Source: Comamonadaceae bacterium | Lineage (GTDB): Bacteria; Pseudomonadota; Gammaproteobacteria; Burkholderiales; Burkholderiaceae_C | NCBI GenBank assembly: GCA_947372005.1 | Contig: CANBRV010000100.1 | Location: forward strand, 1 to 8,020 | Reading direction: 5' to 3' | DNA: 8,020 bases | Shown: in pieces, positions 1-5,622 of the stretch | Layout: each line of letters opens with the position of its first letter | Position numbering within the stretch: position 1 is the first letter of the stretch | The notes under the pieces: model-generated | The model's database searches: none | The model's input: the letters and a program-made list of their open reading frames with translations, nothing else | Told to the model about the DNA's origin: nothing | Made by a program: the position numbers and the translations under genes

Positions 1-399
1 GACAAGCAGCAAGAAATCGACAACAACTGCCAAGGTATCTTGGGCTACGTCGTGCGCTGGATTGACCAAGGCGTGGGCTGTTCCAAAGTGCCTGATATCC
101 ATAACGTCGGCCTCATGGAAGACCGTGCCACGCTGCGTATCTCCAGCCAACACATCGCTAATTGGCTGCTACACGGCGTAGTCACAGAAGCCGAAGTTCG
201 CGCCAGTTTTGAGCGCATGGCGGCGGTGGTGGACGGTCAAAACGCAAGCGATCCGATCTACAAACCGATGGCAGGCAACTTCGCAACATCAATGGCCTAC
301 AAAGCCGCGACAGACCTTGTGTTTAAAGGCCTAGAGCAGCCTAGCGGTTACACCGAGCCGTTGTTGCATGCTTGGCGGCTGAAGGTGAAGGCGGGTTAA
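1..399 (+). CDS. glcB: Malate synthase G, C-terminal part (5' end outside window)
   Basis: Condenses glyoxylate with acetyl-CoA to malate in the cytoplasm (glyoxylate cycle, glycolate use). Frame 1 is open from base 1, so 132 C-terminal residues of a protein that is normally about 720-730 aa are visible. The stretch GCSKVPDIHNVGLMEDRATL is nearly identical to what I remember of E. coli GlcB. By that alignment C27 of the fragment corresponds to Cys617, and D41 (codon 121-123) to the catalytic base Asp631. Further on, the family-typical QNASDPIY, PMAGNFATS and EQPSGYTEPLLHAWR segments are intact up to the TAA stop. The C-terminal plug and active-site lid therefore look complete, with no sign of decay. 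It is followed 26 bp later by its own terminator, so it ends a transcription unit. The form G (not A) assignment rests on this C-terminal signature; confidence is high. Confidence 0.96.
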   Translation, partial: DKQQEIDNNCQGILGYVVRWIDQGVGCSKVPDIHNVGLMEDRATLRISSQHIANWLLHGVVTEAEVRASFERMAAVVDGQNASDPIYKPMAGNFATSMAYKAATDLVFKGLEQPSGYTEPLLHAWRLKVKAG

Positions 400-425
400 G
401 CGCTAGAAGAACCATCGCCAAAAGC

Positions 426-462
426 AAACGCCCGCTGTTCGTATGAATGGCGGGCGTTTTTG
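426..462 (+). terminator. Intrinsic terminator of malate synthase gene
   Basis: A perfect 10-bp stem, AAACGCCCGC (426-435) pairing with GCGGGCGTTT (450-459), encloses a 14-nt loop and runs into a T-rich tract (457-461, then GTTTG). It lies 26 bp after the glcB stop and isolates that gene from the DUF2971 gene downstream. Confidence 0.88.
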
Positions 463-532
463 TTTGTTACTATGCGCTGATGAGATATGCAAAAAACGTC
501 CTCAACCGTAAAGCGCAACAACTATAACAAAG

Positions 533-1489
533 ATGGATTTACAAAAAGTCAGAGAAATCTTTTTCCCCGAAGCACATAAAGCCATGACTGCGGCTAAGGA
601 AAATGGAAACCTTTTCGCCTATTACACGACCGCAGAAGTTGCACACCAAATTATCGAGAACAAGGAAATTTGGATGCGAAGCACGACGACCATGAATGAT
701 TACATGGAGATTAATTACGGTTTAAATTTACTTCGCCATGCATATGAGATTGATTCAGCAGGCAAAAGACTTAGAGATGCAATTGATAAATGTCATTCTG
801 GTTTGGCGGATGAAGTTTGGGGCGAAGTTAAGGCTTGGGCACCAAGTTTTTGGGCTGACACTTTTATCACTTGCTTGTCTGCACATAACCCTGAAAAAGA
901 CTCTCTAGGAAAGCTGTCTATGTGGCGAGCATATGGTGGCAAAACTGGAGTTGCATTAGTGGTTAGTGGAGAACCTATGAGCTTGGAAACGCGGGAGTTG
1001 GGCGCGTATTCAAGTCCCGTTTCTTATTTCACGCAAGAACAGTTTTGTAGGTCAATGGAGCAGGTTGCAATCAATATTGAAACACATAGCACGGAGTTGG
1101 CTAAAGAAAAGCGCGAAGCTATTCATGAGCTGCTTTTCATAGTGTTCCATTTTGCTGTGCTTTGTACAAAGCACCCAGGTTTTCGCGAGGAAAGCGAGTG
1201 GCGCATTGTGACTTCATCGCGTATGCAGCAAGTCAATAGCCCTTTGAAATTGGAAACTGCAATTGTGCGAGGTGTCCCGCAGCCCGTCTACAAATTACCA
1301 TTGAAAAATGAAGAATCACGCGGCATAGTTGGCCTATCCATACCCGAGCTATTGAAGCGTGTCATTATTGGGCCCTGCGAGTTCTCGCACGTTACCTACA
1401 GGGCACTTTGGCATGCACTGCGCAATGCAGGGGTTGCGGAGCCAGAAAAGCTAATCATTCAATCAGACATACCTCTCAGGCATTCGTAG
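533..1489 (+). CDS. DUF2971 family protein
   Basis: A 318-aa soluble protein of the DUF2971 family; its molecular function is not established to my knowledge. Family hallmarks in order: FAYYTTAE (28-35) near the N-terminus, MNDYMEINYG (54-63, the usual N-D-x-x-E block), FITCLSAH (111-118), SMWRAYGGKTGVAL (129-142), KHPGFREESEWRIV (213-226, the K-x-x-x-F-x-x-E-x-EWR block), LLKRVIIGP (273-281) and a terminal SDIPLR (311-316). Length fits full family members, and no frameshift is seen. The gene is richer in A+T than its neighbours (bases 721-780 hold 22 G/C of 60; 181-240 in glcB hold 37 of 60). It uses AGA or AGG for R7, R79, R81, R173, R290 and R316, suggesting acquisition. No Shine-Dalgarno precedes the ATG; TATAAC at 523-528 could be a -10 box, implying a nearly leaderless message. 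M18 (584) is an alternative start. It stops 4 bp before the convergent neighbour's stop. The family appears in accessory and defence-like contexts, but no partner gene is visible here. Confidence 0.85.
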   Translation: MDLQKVREIFFPEAHKAMTAAKENGNLFAYYTTAEVAHQIIENKEIWMRSTTTMNDYMEINYGLNLLRHAYEIDSAGKRLRDAIDKCHSGLADEVWGEVKAWAPSFWADTFITCLSAHNPEKDSLGKLSMWRAYGGKTGVALVVSGEPMSLETRELGAYSSPVSYFTQEQFCRSMEQVAINIETHSTELAKEKREAIHELLFIVFHFAVLCTKHPGFREESEWRIVTSSRMQQVNSPLKLETAIVRGVPQPVYKLPLKNEESRGIVGLSIPELLKRVIIGPCEFSHVTYRALWHALRNAGVAEPEKLIIQSDIPLRHS

Positions 1490-1493
1490 CATA

Positions 1494-1688
1494 TTAGAAG
1501 CTGCTCACTTCCTCCACCCACCAAGCCGCAGCAGCGAAATAACTCTCCCACACGCAGCCGTTACACCCGCGTCCGCAGCAGGTCGTGGGCACAGGCGGCG
1601 GGGCTCTAAATGGCTGGGAAGCCTTATCTAGCTTGGCTTGCAGCCGTGCTATTTCAGCTTGTACGGATTCGAGCGTGGTGGCAGTCAT
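1494..1688 (-). CDS. Oxidoreductase-like domain mini-protein (CCGxGCxxCVW motif)
   Basis: A 64-aa protein whose second half matches the oxidoreductase-like N-terminal domain family (Pfam Oxidored-like), also found in the eukaryotic mitochondrial protein OXLD1. The signature is a proline run, PPPVP (30-34), followed by TTCCGRGCNGCVWESYF (35-51), with C37, C38, C42 and C45, and then an aromatic helix (WW at 56-57). The cysteine spacing suggests a metal or redox site, but the biochemical role is unknown. Residues 5-22 form a short amphipathic, possibly coiled-coil helix (LESVQAEIARLQAKL). Length is typical of the stand-alone bacterial form as I remember it. It is convergent with the DUF2971 gene (4 bp between stops) and divergent from phaM (53 bp between starts), so a shared control region with phaM is possible. 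The ATG start at 1688 is the only good in-frame start before the domain. Confidence 0.82.
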   Translation of the reverse strand: MTATTLESVQAEIARLQAKLDKASQPFRAPPPVPTTCCGRGCNGCVWESYFAAAAWWVEEVSSF

Positions 1689-1741
1689 TCAAAATGCGTG
1701 TAGAGTGAGGGCTTCGATTGTCAACATATTGGAGCAACATC

Positions 1742-2137
1742 ATGACCGAATCCACCACTTCCACTGAATCTGCGTTCAATCCGTTTTCTGCGGGCATTGA
1801 GTTTATGCAGCAGTTCACTAAAAACATGGCGGCTAACTCCGGCCTTGGCGATGCCGCTGGCGGCACAGGTATGCCAAACATTCCGGGCATGCCAGCTTGG
1901 GCGATGCCAACGATGGACCCTGCTGAATTAGAGAAGCGGATCAACGAACTCAAGACCGTGCTGTTTTGGTTGGAGCAAAACACGAATGCGCTGAAGGCGT
2001 CTGTGCAAGCGCTTGAAGTGCAAAAGATGACGCTAGAGACTTTAAAGAGTATGGGCGATAGCATGAAAACCGCTTCGCAAGCCGCATCTTCTATGGCATC
2101 TACAAGTTCAGCCAAGACTTCCCGCAGTAAAAAATAG
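1742..2137 (+). CDS. phaM: PhaM-type PHA granule regulatory protein
   Basis: A 131-aa protein of the PhaM family. In Ralstonia/Cupriavidus, PhaM binds and activates the polyhydroxyalkanoate synthase PhaC1, coats PHA granules and tethers them to the nucleoid. Visible here are an N-terminal FNPFSAGIEFMQQF segment (12-25), a Gly/Pro/Met-rich linker (35-58) ending in MPTMDPAELEKRI, and the conserved helix LKTVLFWLEQNTNALKASVQ (70-89) followed by ALEVQKMTLETL (90-101). It ends in a short Ala/Ser/Lys tail (SAKTSRSKK). Cupriavidus PhaM is about twice as long because of a Lys/Ala/Pro-rich histone-like tail; that tail is mostly missing here, so DNA tethering could be weaker (inference). I chose ATG 1742 because GGAG at 1731-1734 sits 7 nt upstream; a TTG at 1718 would add 8 unconvincing residues. 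The synthase and phasin genes are not in the window. Confidence 0.85.
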   Translation: MTESTTSTESAFNPFSAGIEFMQQFTKNMAANSGLGDAAGGTGMPNIPGMPAWAMPTMDPAELEKRINELKTVLFWLEQNTNALKASVQALEVQKMTLETLKSMGDSMKTASQAASSMASTSSAKTSRSKK

Positions 2138-2171
2138 CATATTGGTCGCGTTCGCAACCTAGGGTAATCAC

Positions 2172-2186
2172 TAGGCAATTTGCCTA
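2172..2186. promoter_or_regulatory. Short perfect dyad, possible operator
   Basis: TAGGCAA (2172-2178), one central T, then TTGCCTA (2180-2186) form a perfect 7+7 inverted repeat. A 1-nt spacer cannot form a hairpin loop, so a dimeric-protein binding site is more plausible than an RNA structure. A second overlapping repeat, CCTAG (2158-2162) and CTAGG (2171-2175), lies beside it. It sits between the phaM stop and the phaM terminator, about 125 bp upstream of the transporter start. Function is unproven; a chance palindrome is possible. Confidence 0.3.
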
Positions 2187-2233
2187 CTCAAAGTCAGCAG
2201 ACCGTCAGCGCCAGCGGACACAGTCCTCCCCAA

Positions 2234-2272
2234 GCCGTTTGCGTATGCGCACGCGGCGACTTTTGTATTTTT
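2234..2272 (+). terminator. Probable intrinsic terminator after phaM
   Basis: GCCGTTTGCG (2234-2243) pairs with CGCACGCGGC (2248-2257) around a TATG loop. The 10-position stem has one G-T wobble and one mismatch, and is followed by GAC and the T-rich TTTTGTATTTTT. It ends the phaM unit 97 bp after the stop and separates it from the transporter. The mismatch makes it weaker than the other two terminators in the window. Confidence 0.62.
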
Positions 2273-2310
2273 CGTTGTATTTTTTTGGCACCCTAATTTA
2301 GGAGATTTTT

Positions 2311-3984
2311 ATGGCAAATGCGCAAGCAGCTCGCCCTATGACAGCCGAAGAGAAGAAGGTTATCTTCGCTTCGTCGCTGGGCACGGTATTTGAATGGTAT
2401 GACTTTTATTTGTATGGCTCACTCGCTGCCATTATTGGTAAGCAGTTCTTCGGCGGACTAGATCCTAGCGCCCAGTACATTTTTGCACTTTTGGCATTTG
2501 CTGCTGGTTTCTTGGTTCGTCCATTCGGCGCGATCTTTTTCGGCCGCTTGGGTGACATGATTGGTCGTAAATACACCTTCTTGGTGACGATTTTGATCAT
2601 GGGCTTGTCTACGTTTATCGTAGGCTGCTTGCCTAACTATGCGTCTATCGGTATTGCCGCACCATCTATTTTGATTGCTTTGCGTCTTTTGCAAGGCTTG
2701 GCTCTCGGTGGCGAGTACGGCGGTGCAGCGACTTATGTGGCTGAGCACGCTCCTATGGGCAAGCGCGGCGCTTACACATCATGGATTCAAACAACAGCAA
2801 CGCTGGGTCTGATGATTTCTTTGATCATTATTTTGGTTTGCCGCCAAGCACTTGGCGCTGACTTTGATACATGGGGCTGGCGCATTCCTTTCCTCGTGTC
2901 TTTGATTTTGCTTGGCATTTCAGTGTGGATTCGCTTGTCACTCAACGAGTCACCTGCTTTCCAAAAAATGAAGGCTGAAGGCAAGACATCTAAGTCACCA
3001 CTGTCCGAGTCTTTCGGCCAATGGAAAAACTTGAAGATCGTTATTTTGGCTCTCCTCGGTTTGACAGCTGGTCAAGCCGTGGTGTGGTACTCAGGTCAGT
3101 TCTATGCCCTGTTCTTCCTCACAACGATTGCTAAAGTTGATAACGTGACAGCCAACCTGTTGATCGCTGCGTCGCTCATCATCGGCACACCGTTCTTCAT
3201 CTTCTTTGGTGCTTTGTCTGACAAGATTGGTCGCAAGATCATCATTATGGCGGGCTGCTTGATTGCTGCGCTGACATACTTCACCGTGTTCCCAATGATG
3301 CTAAACGCGGCCAATCCTGGCCTCGTTAAAGCGCAGCAAGCTACTGCTGTGACCGTAACAGCGGATCCAGCAACTTGCTCGTTCCAAGGTTCACCAATTG
3401 CACGTGAAATTGACTTCACCAGCTCTTGCGACCAAGCGAAGCGCGTGTTGGCACAAAACTTCATTCCTTATAAGAATGTGATCGGTGCAGCAGGCAGCCC
3501 AGCAGCTGTCAAAATTGGCGACAAAGAGTTCACATCTGTGGGCGGCACTTTGAATGATGCTAAAAACGGCTTCAGCAAAGAAAGCGCTGCTGCAATTGGC
3601 GACTTCAAGAAGGCCGTTATGGAAGAAGCAAAAGCTAAAGGCTTGACTGCCAAGGCTGATGATGCTGCCATGAACAAAGGTATGGTTCTTGCGATCCTCG
3701 TGTTCCTCGTGATTTTGGTCACAATGGTGTACGGTCCAATCGCAGCAATGCTGGTTGAAATGTTCCCAACACGTATTCGTTACACTTCGATGAGCTTGCC
3801 TTATCACATCGGTAACGGCTGGTTCGGTGGACTCTTACCTCCTGTCGCATTTGCGATGGTTGCAGCAACAGGCGACATCTTCTATGGTCTCTGGTATCCA
3901 GTGATCGTGGCAGCTGGCACGTTTGTCATCGGTATGCTCTTCGTTAAAGAGACCAAAGACGTGGACATTTACGCAAACGATTAA
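2311..3984 (+). CDS. MFS transporter, metabolite:H+ symporter (MHS) type, with large periplasmic insert
   Basis: A 557-aa inner-membrane proton symporter of the MHS branch of the major facilitator superfamily (relatives: ShiA, KgtP, ProP); the substrate is probably a carboxylate or similar small metabolite but cannot be read from sequence. Typical marks are SLGTVFEWYDFYLYGSLA (22-39), motif A GRLGDMIGRKYT (78-89), RLLQGLALGGEYGGA (125-139), WGWRIPFL (188-195) and the second-half motif A GALSDKIGRKI (300-310). Twelve membrane segments are visible, about six before the cytoplasmic loop at 211-240 and six after. Between segments 9 and 10 (about 334-453) lies a hydrophilic insert of roughly 120 residues, predicted periplasmic, carrying C356 and C373. 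This makes the protein longer than the usual 430-450 aa of the family. The start is secure: AGGAG at 2300-2304 lies 6 nt before ATG. It is a single-gene unit between two terminators. Codons are typical of the host (CGT/CGC arginines), without signs of transfer. Confidence 0.9.
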   Translation: MANAQAARPMTAEEKKVIFASSLGTVFEWYDFYLYGSLAAIIGKQFFGGLDPSAQYIFALLAFAAGFLVRPFGAIFFGRLGDMIGRKYTFLVTILIMGLSTFIVGCLPNYASIGIAAPSILIALRLLQGLALGGEYGGAATYVAEHAPMGKRGAYTSWIQTTATLGLMISLIIILVCRQALGADFDTWGWRIPFLVSLILLGISVWIRLSLNESPAFQKMKAEGKTSKSPLSESFGQWKNLKIVILALLGLTAGQAVVWYSGQFYALFFLTTIAKVDNVTANLLIAASLIIGTPFFIFFGALSDKIGRKIIIMAGCLIAALTYFTVFPMMLNAANPGLVKAQQATAVTVTADPATCSFQGSPIAREIDFTSSCDQAKRVLAQNFIPYKNVIGAAGSPAAVKIGDKEFTSVGGTLNDAKNGFSKESAAAIGDFKKAVMEEAKAKGLTAKADDAAMNKGMVLAILVFLVILVTMVYGPIAAMLVEMFPTRIRYTSMSLPYHIGNGWFGGLLPPVAFAMVAATGDIFYGLWYPVIVAAGTFVIGMLFVKETKDVDIYAND

Positions 3985-4014
3985 TCGCAAGATTGACTGT
4001 TTCTAAAATGTTTG

Positions 4015-4048
4015 AAGCCCCTCAGGGTTCACCTTGAGGGGCTTTTTT
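4015..4048 (+). terminator. Strong intrinsic terminator after transporter
   Basis: AAGCCCCTCAGGG (4015-4027) pairs with CCTTGAGGGGCTT (4032-4044) over 13 positions (one G-T wobble) around a TTCA tetraloop, running straight into six T residues (4043-4048). It lies 30 bp after the transporter stop. The A residues at its 5' side are too few to make it clearly bidirectional. Confidence 0.93.
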
Positions 4049-4084
4049 AATGACATTACTTTTTAATTTCAACTGGATTTCATC

Positions 4085-4252
4085 ATGATCAAACTTATTA
4101 TTGGCTTTATCGTTATTGCCGGCGCCGCTTTGTATTTGCTCTCTAAAGGCGGCGGCAATTTAGATATGGGTGGCGAAAAGCACGGCGCGGATACTGCGCC
4201 ACCACCTGCAGCAAGCGCGCCCGCTGCTGCTGCATCAGAAATCAAACACTAA
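4085..4252 (+). CDS. Single-pass membrane microprotein, 55 aa
   Basis: A short open frame, ATG to TAA, encoding 55 residues. Residues 3-20 (KLIIGFIVIAGAALYLLS) form one hydrophobic membrane segment. It is followed by a Gly-rich hinge (KGGGNLDMGG, 21-30) with EKHG after it, and then a Pro/Ala-rich tail (TAPPPAASAPAAAA, 37-50) ending SEIKH. The order hydrophobic helix, hinge, low-complexity tail, and the GGG-x-x-DMGGEKHG hinge, recall small hypothetical proteins I associate with Burkholderiales genomes; I know no function. There is no recognisable lipobox, and cleavage of the helix as a signal peptide is not obvious. A weak GGA (4075-4077) lies 7 nt before ATG. It begins 36 bp after the transporter terminator, so it needs its own promoter or read-through. 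Confidence is moderate because the frame is short, though its composition is protein-like throughout. Confidence 0.62.
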   Translation: MIKLIIGFIVIAGAALYLLSKGGGNLDMGGEKHGADTAPPPAASAPAAAASEIKH

Positions 4253-4267
4253 TCCTGATTAACCCTC

Positions 4268-4295
4268 TTGACGACACCCGCCTCATGCGGATAAG
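4268..4295 (+). promoter_or_regulatory. Candidate sigma70 promoter, nearly leaderless
   Basis: TTGACG (4268-4273, five of six to the -35 consensus) is followed after 16 bp by GATAAG (4290-4295, four of six to TATAAT). The expected transcription start, around 4302, is only a few bases before the ATG at 4305, so the message would have almost no leader. The G run at 4298-4303 is too close to the ATG for a normally spaced Shine-Dalgarno. Assigned by eye. Confidence 0.4.
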
Positions 4296-4304
4296 CTGGG
4301 GGGC

Positions 4305-4793
4305 ATGATTTACGTTAAAACTGCTGCGGGGCGTCTGGCGCTTAAAGAGCGTTCCGAGACAATGCCTCGCAAATATCATTTTCCGTTTTTGATGTGTGAT
4401 GGGATACGCGATGCGGCTGATATATTGGCGGCTAGTGCCCAGCATGGTTTTACGTCAATAGACTTGTATCAAATGGTGCAGCTCGGATTCATTGAGCCTG
4501 CCTCTGTTGAGCATGTGGCTGCTGCGCCCCTACAACAATCGCAAGATGCCCCGGCAGCTATAGCACCTGAGAATGTTTCTACGACGCTCAATGCCGCTTT
4601 GTTTATTCAGGCCGAACATCTAGCAACGTCAATTACGGCCAAACTGGGGCTGCGCGGCTTTAGGCTGAACATGGCAGTCGAAAGAACTAATAATTTGGCC
4701 GATTTGAAAGCGCTTTTGCCACAAATTGAAGAGGCGGCAGGTTCTCTTGCCGCTAAGCCGCTAGCGGACTTCCTAAAAATCGCTGGCGCATAA
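4305..4793 (+). CDS. Conserved-looking hypothetical protein, 162 aa
   Basis: I cannot name this family. The N-terminal part (1-64) reads like a small helical, winged-helix-like unit: MIYVKTAAGRLALKERS, then PRKYHFPFLMCDGIRDAADI, then GFTSIDLYQMVQLGFIEP. The pattern of an R-x-x-x-x-x-L-x-x-x-DG-x-R element followed by a helix ending in QLGFIEP occurs in short regulators and hypothetical proteins of Betaproteobacteria. Residues 68-92 are an Ala/Pro/Gln linker. The C-terminal part (95-160) is helical, with LRGFRLNMAVERTNNLADLKALLPQIEEA, resembling a helix-bundle domain. No signal peptide, membrane segment or catalytic motif is visible. ATG 4305 follows a possible promoter with almost no leader; ATG 4362 (M20) is a weaker alternative because it would remove the first helix. 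Its last 41 bp overlap the convergent methyltransferase gene. DNA binding is only a guess. Confidence 0.68.
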   Translation: MIYVKTAAGRLALKERSETMPRKYHFPFLMCDGIRDAADILAASAQHGFTSIDLYQMVQLGFIEPASVEHVAAAPLQQSQDAPAAIAPENVSTTLNAALFIQAEHLATSITAKLGLRGFRLNMAVERTNNLADLKALLPQIEEAAGSLAAKPLADFLKIAGA

Positions 4794-5622
4794 CGCCGCT
4801 GTGGGTGAGTCCCGACATATCTAAGAGCGCAGTCAGCCGCTCTAAGCTCACGGCTTGAGTGGTCTGTGCTGATTTGGTCGCCACAATGAGCTCGTTTTTC
4901 ATCGAGTGCTCCCAACCCACTAGCTCCGTTACTGTCACGGTATAGCCATGAGCCTCTAATTGCAAGCAGCGTAGCACGTTGGTGAGCTGACTACCAAATT
5001 CGCGTGTATGAATGGGGCGTCGCCAGAGTTCTGCCAGTGGGTTGTTTTGAAGCGCACGCGCGCTGGGTTTGTTGCTGCGCAAGCATGCCGCCACTTCGGC
5101 CTGACAGCATGGCACAAGCACCATGTGCTGGGCCTGGTGAGCTAGTCCAAACGCAATGGCGTCGTCCGTTGCGGTATCGCAAGCGTGTAGCGCAGTCACG
5201 ATGTCGATACGTGCAGGCAAAACGTTCGAGCGGCTGGACTCAGCGACCGAGGCGTTTAAAAATCGCATGCCATCAAAATCAAATCGCTTGGCTAGCAGCG
5301 TGGATCGTTCGACCAACTCTGCGCGGGTTTCCACACCCGTCACTGTACCGCTCACCTGTGATGCAAGGCCTGCCTTGAAGTAGGCGTCATATAGCAAAAA
5401 TCCTAAATAAGATTTGCCTGCACCGTGATCAACCAAATGCACAGAGCCATAGCTAGCATGGCTTTGCTTGAGTAGGGGCTCGATAAAACCCAGCAAATGC
5501 TGCACTTGTTTGAGTTTGCGGCGTGTGTCTTGGTTGAGCTTCCCATCTCGCGTGAGAATATGCAGTTCTTTTAAAAGTTCAGTTGATTGCTCGGGCCGTG
5601 GCTCGTATTTTTTTACATCCAT
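4753..5622 (-). CDS. Class I SAM-dependent methyltransferase (Methyltransf_32 type)
   Basis: A 289-aa cytoplasmic protein with a Rossmann-type methyltransferase core. Residues 30-60 form a lead-in helix (RRKLKQVQHLLGFIEPLL). Next come motif I, VDHGAGKSYLGF (64-75), the S-adenosylmethionine-binding loop; GVETR (96-100), whose E98 should bind the ribose; the signature TALHACDTATDDAI (143-156); and VPCCQAE (170-176). The HACD and PCCQ blocks are those of the Methyltransf_32 family, which includes METTL25- and GSTCD-type proteins; bacterial substrates are unknown, so no target is proposed. The C-terminal half (185-289) would hold the substrate-side elements. It is the last gene of a three-gene minus-strand unit: its ATG lies inside the end of the DUF1415 gene (10-bp overlap), with GGGGA 5 nt upstream. 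Its 3' end overlaps the plus-strand 162-aa gene by 41 bp, and no terminator is seen there. All core motifs are present, so the enzyme is probably active. Confidence 0.86.
   Translation of the reverse strand: MDVKKYEPRPEQSTELLKELHILTRDGKLNQDTRRKLKQVQHLLGFIEPLLKQSHASYGSVHLVDHGAGKSYLGFLLYDAYFKAGLASQVSGTVTGVETRAELVERSTLLAKRFDFDGMRFLNASVAESSRSNVLPARIDIVTALHACDTATDDAIAFGLAHQAQHMVLVPCCQAEVAACLRSNKPSARALQNNPLAELWRRPIHTREFGSQLTNVLRCLQLEAHGYTVTVTELVGWEHSMKNELIVATKSAQTTQAVSLERLTALLDMSGLTHSGVMRQRFLGSPLAA

Noticed and set aside
1654..2178. 174-aa minus-strand open frame opposite phaM
   Set aside because: Antisense shadow of phaM and part of the mini-protein gene; no family motif, and the plus-strand PhaM motifs are clear.
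3102..3807. Several minus-strand open frames of 84-138 aa inside the transporter gene
   Set aside because: They lie fully within a well-supported transporter gene, have no recognisable domains, and their Cys/His-rich composition is what antisense of this gene would give.
4758..4767. CCGCTAGCGG palindrome considered as a bidirectional terminator
   Set aside because: No loop space and no T-tract on either strand; it lies inside two coding regions.
5004..5378. 124-aa and 75-aa plus-strand open frames inside the methyltransferase gene
   Set aside because: Arg/Cys/Pro-rich antisense shadow without family motifs; the minus-strand methyltransferase motifs are intact.
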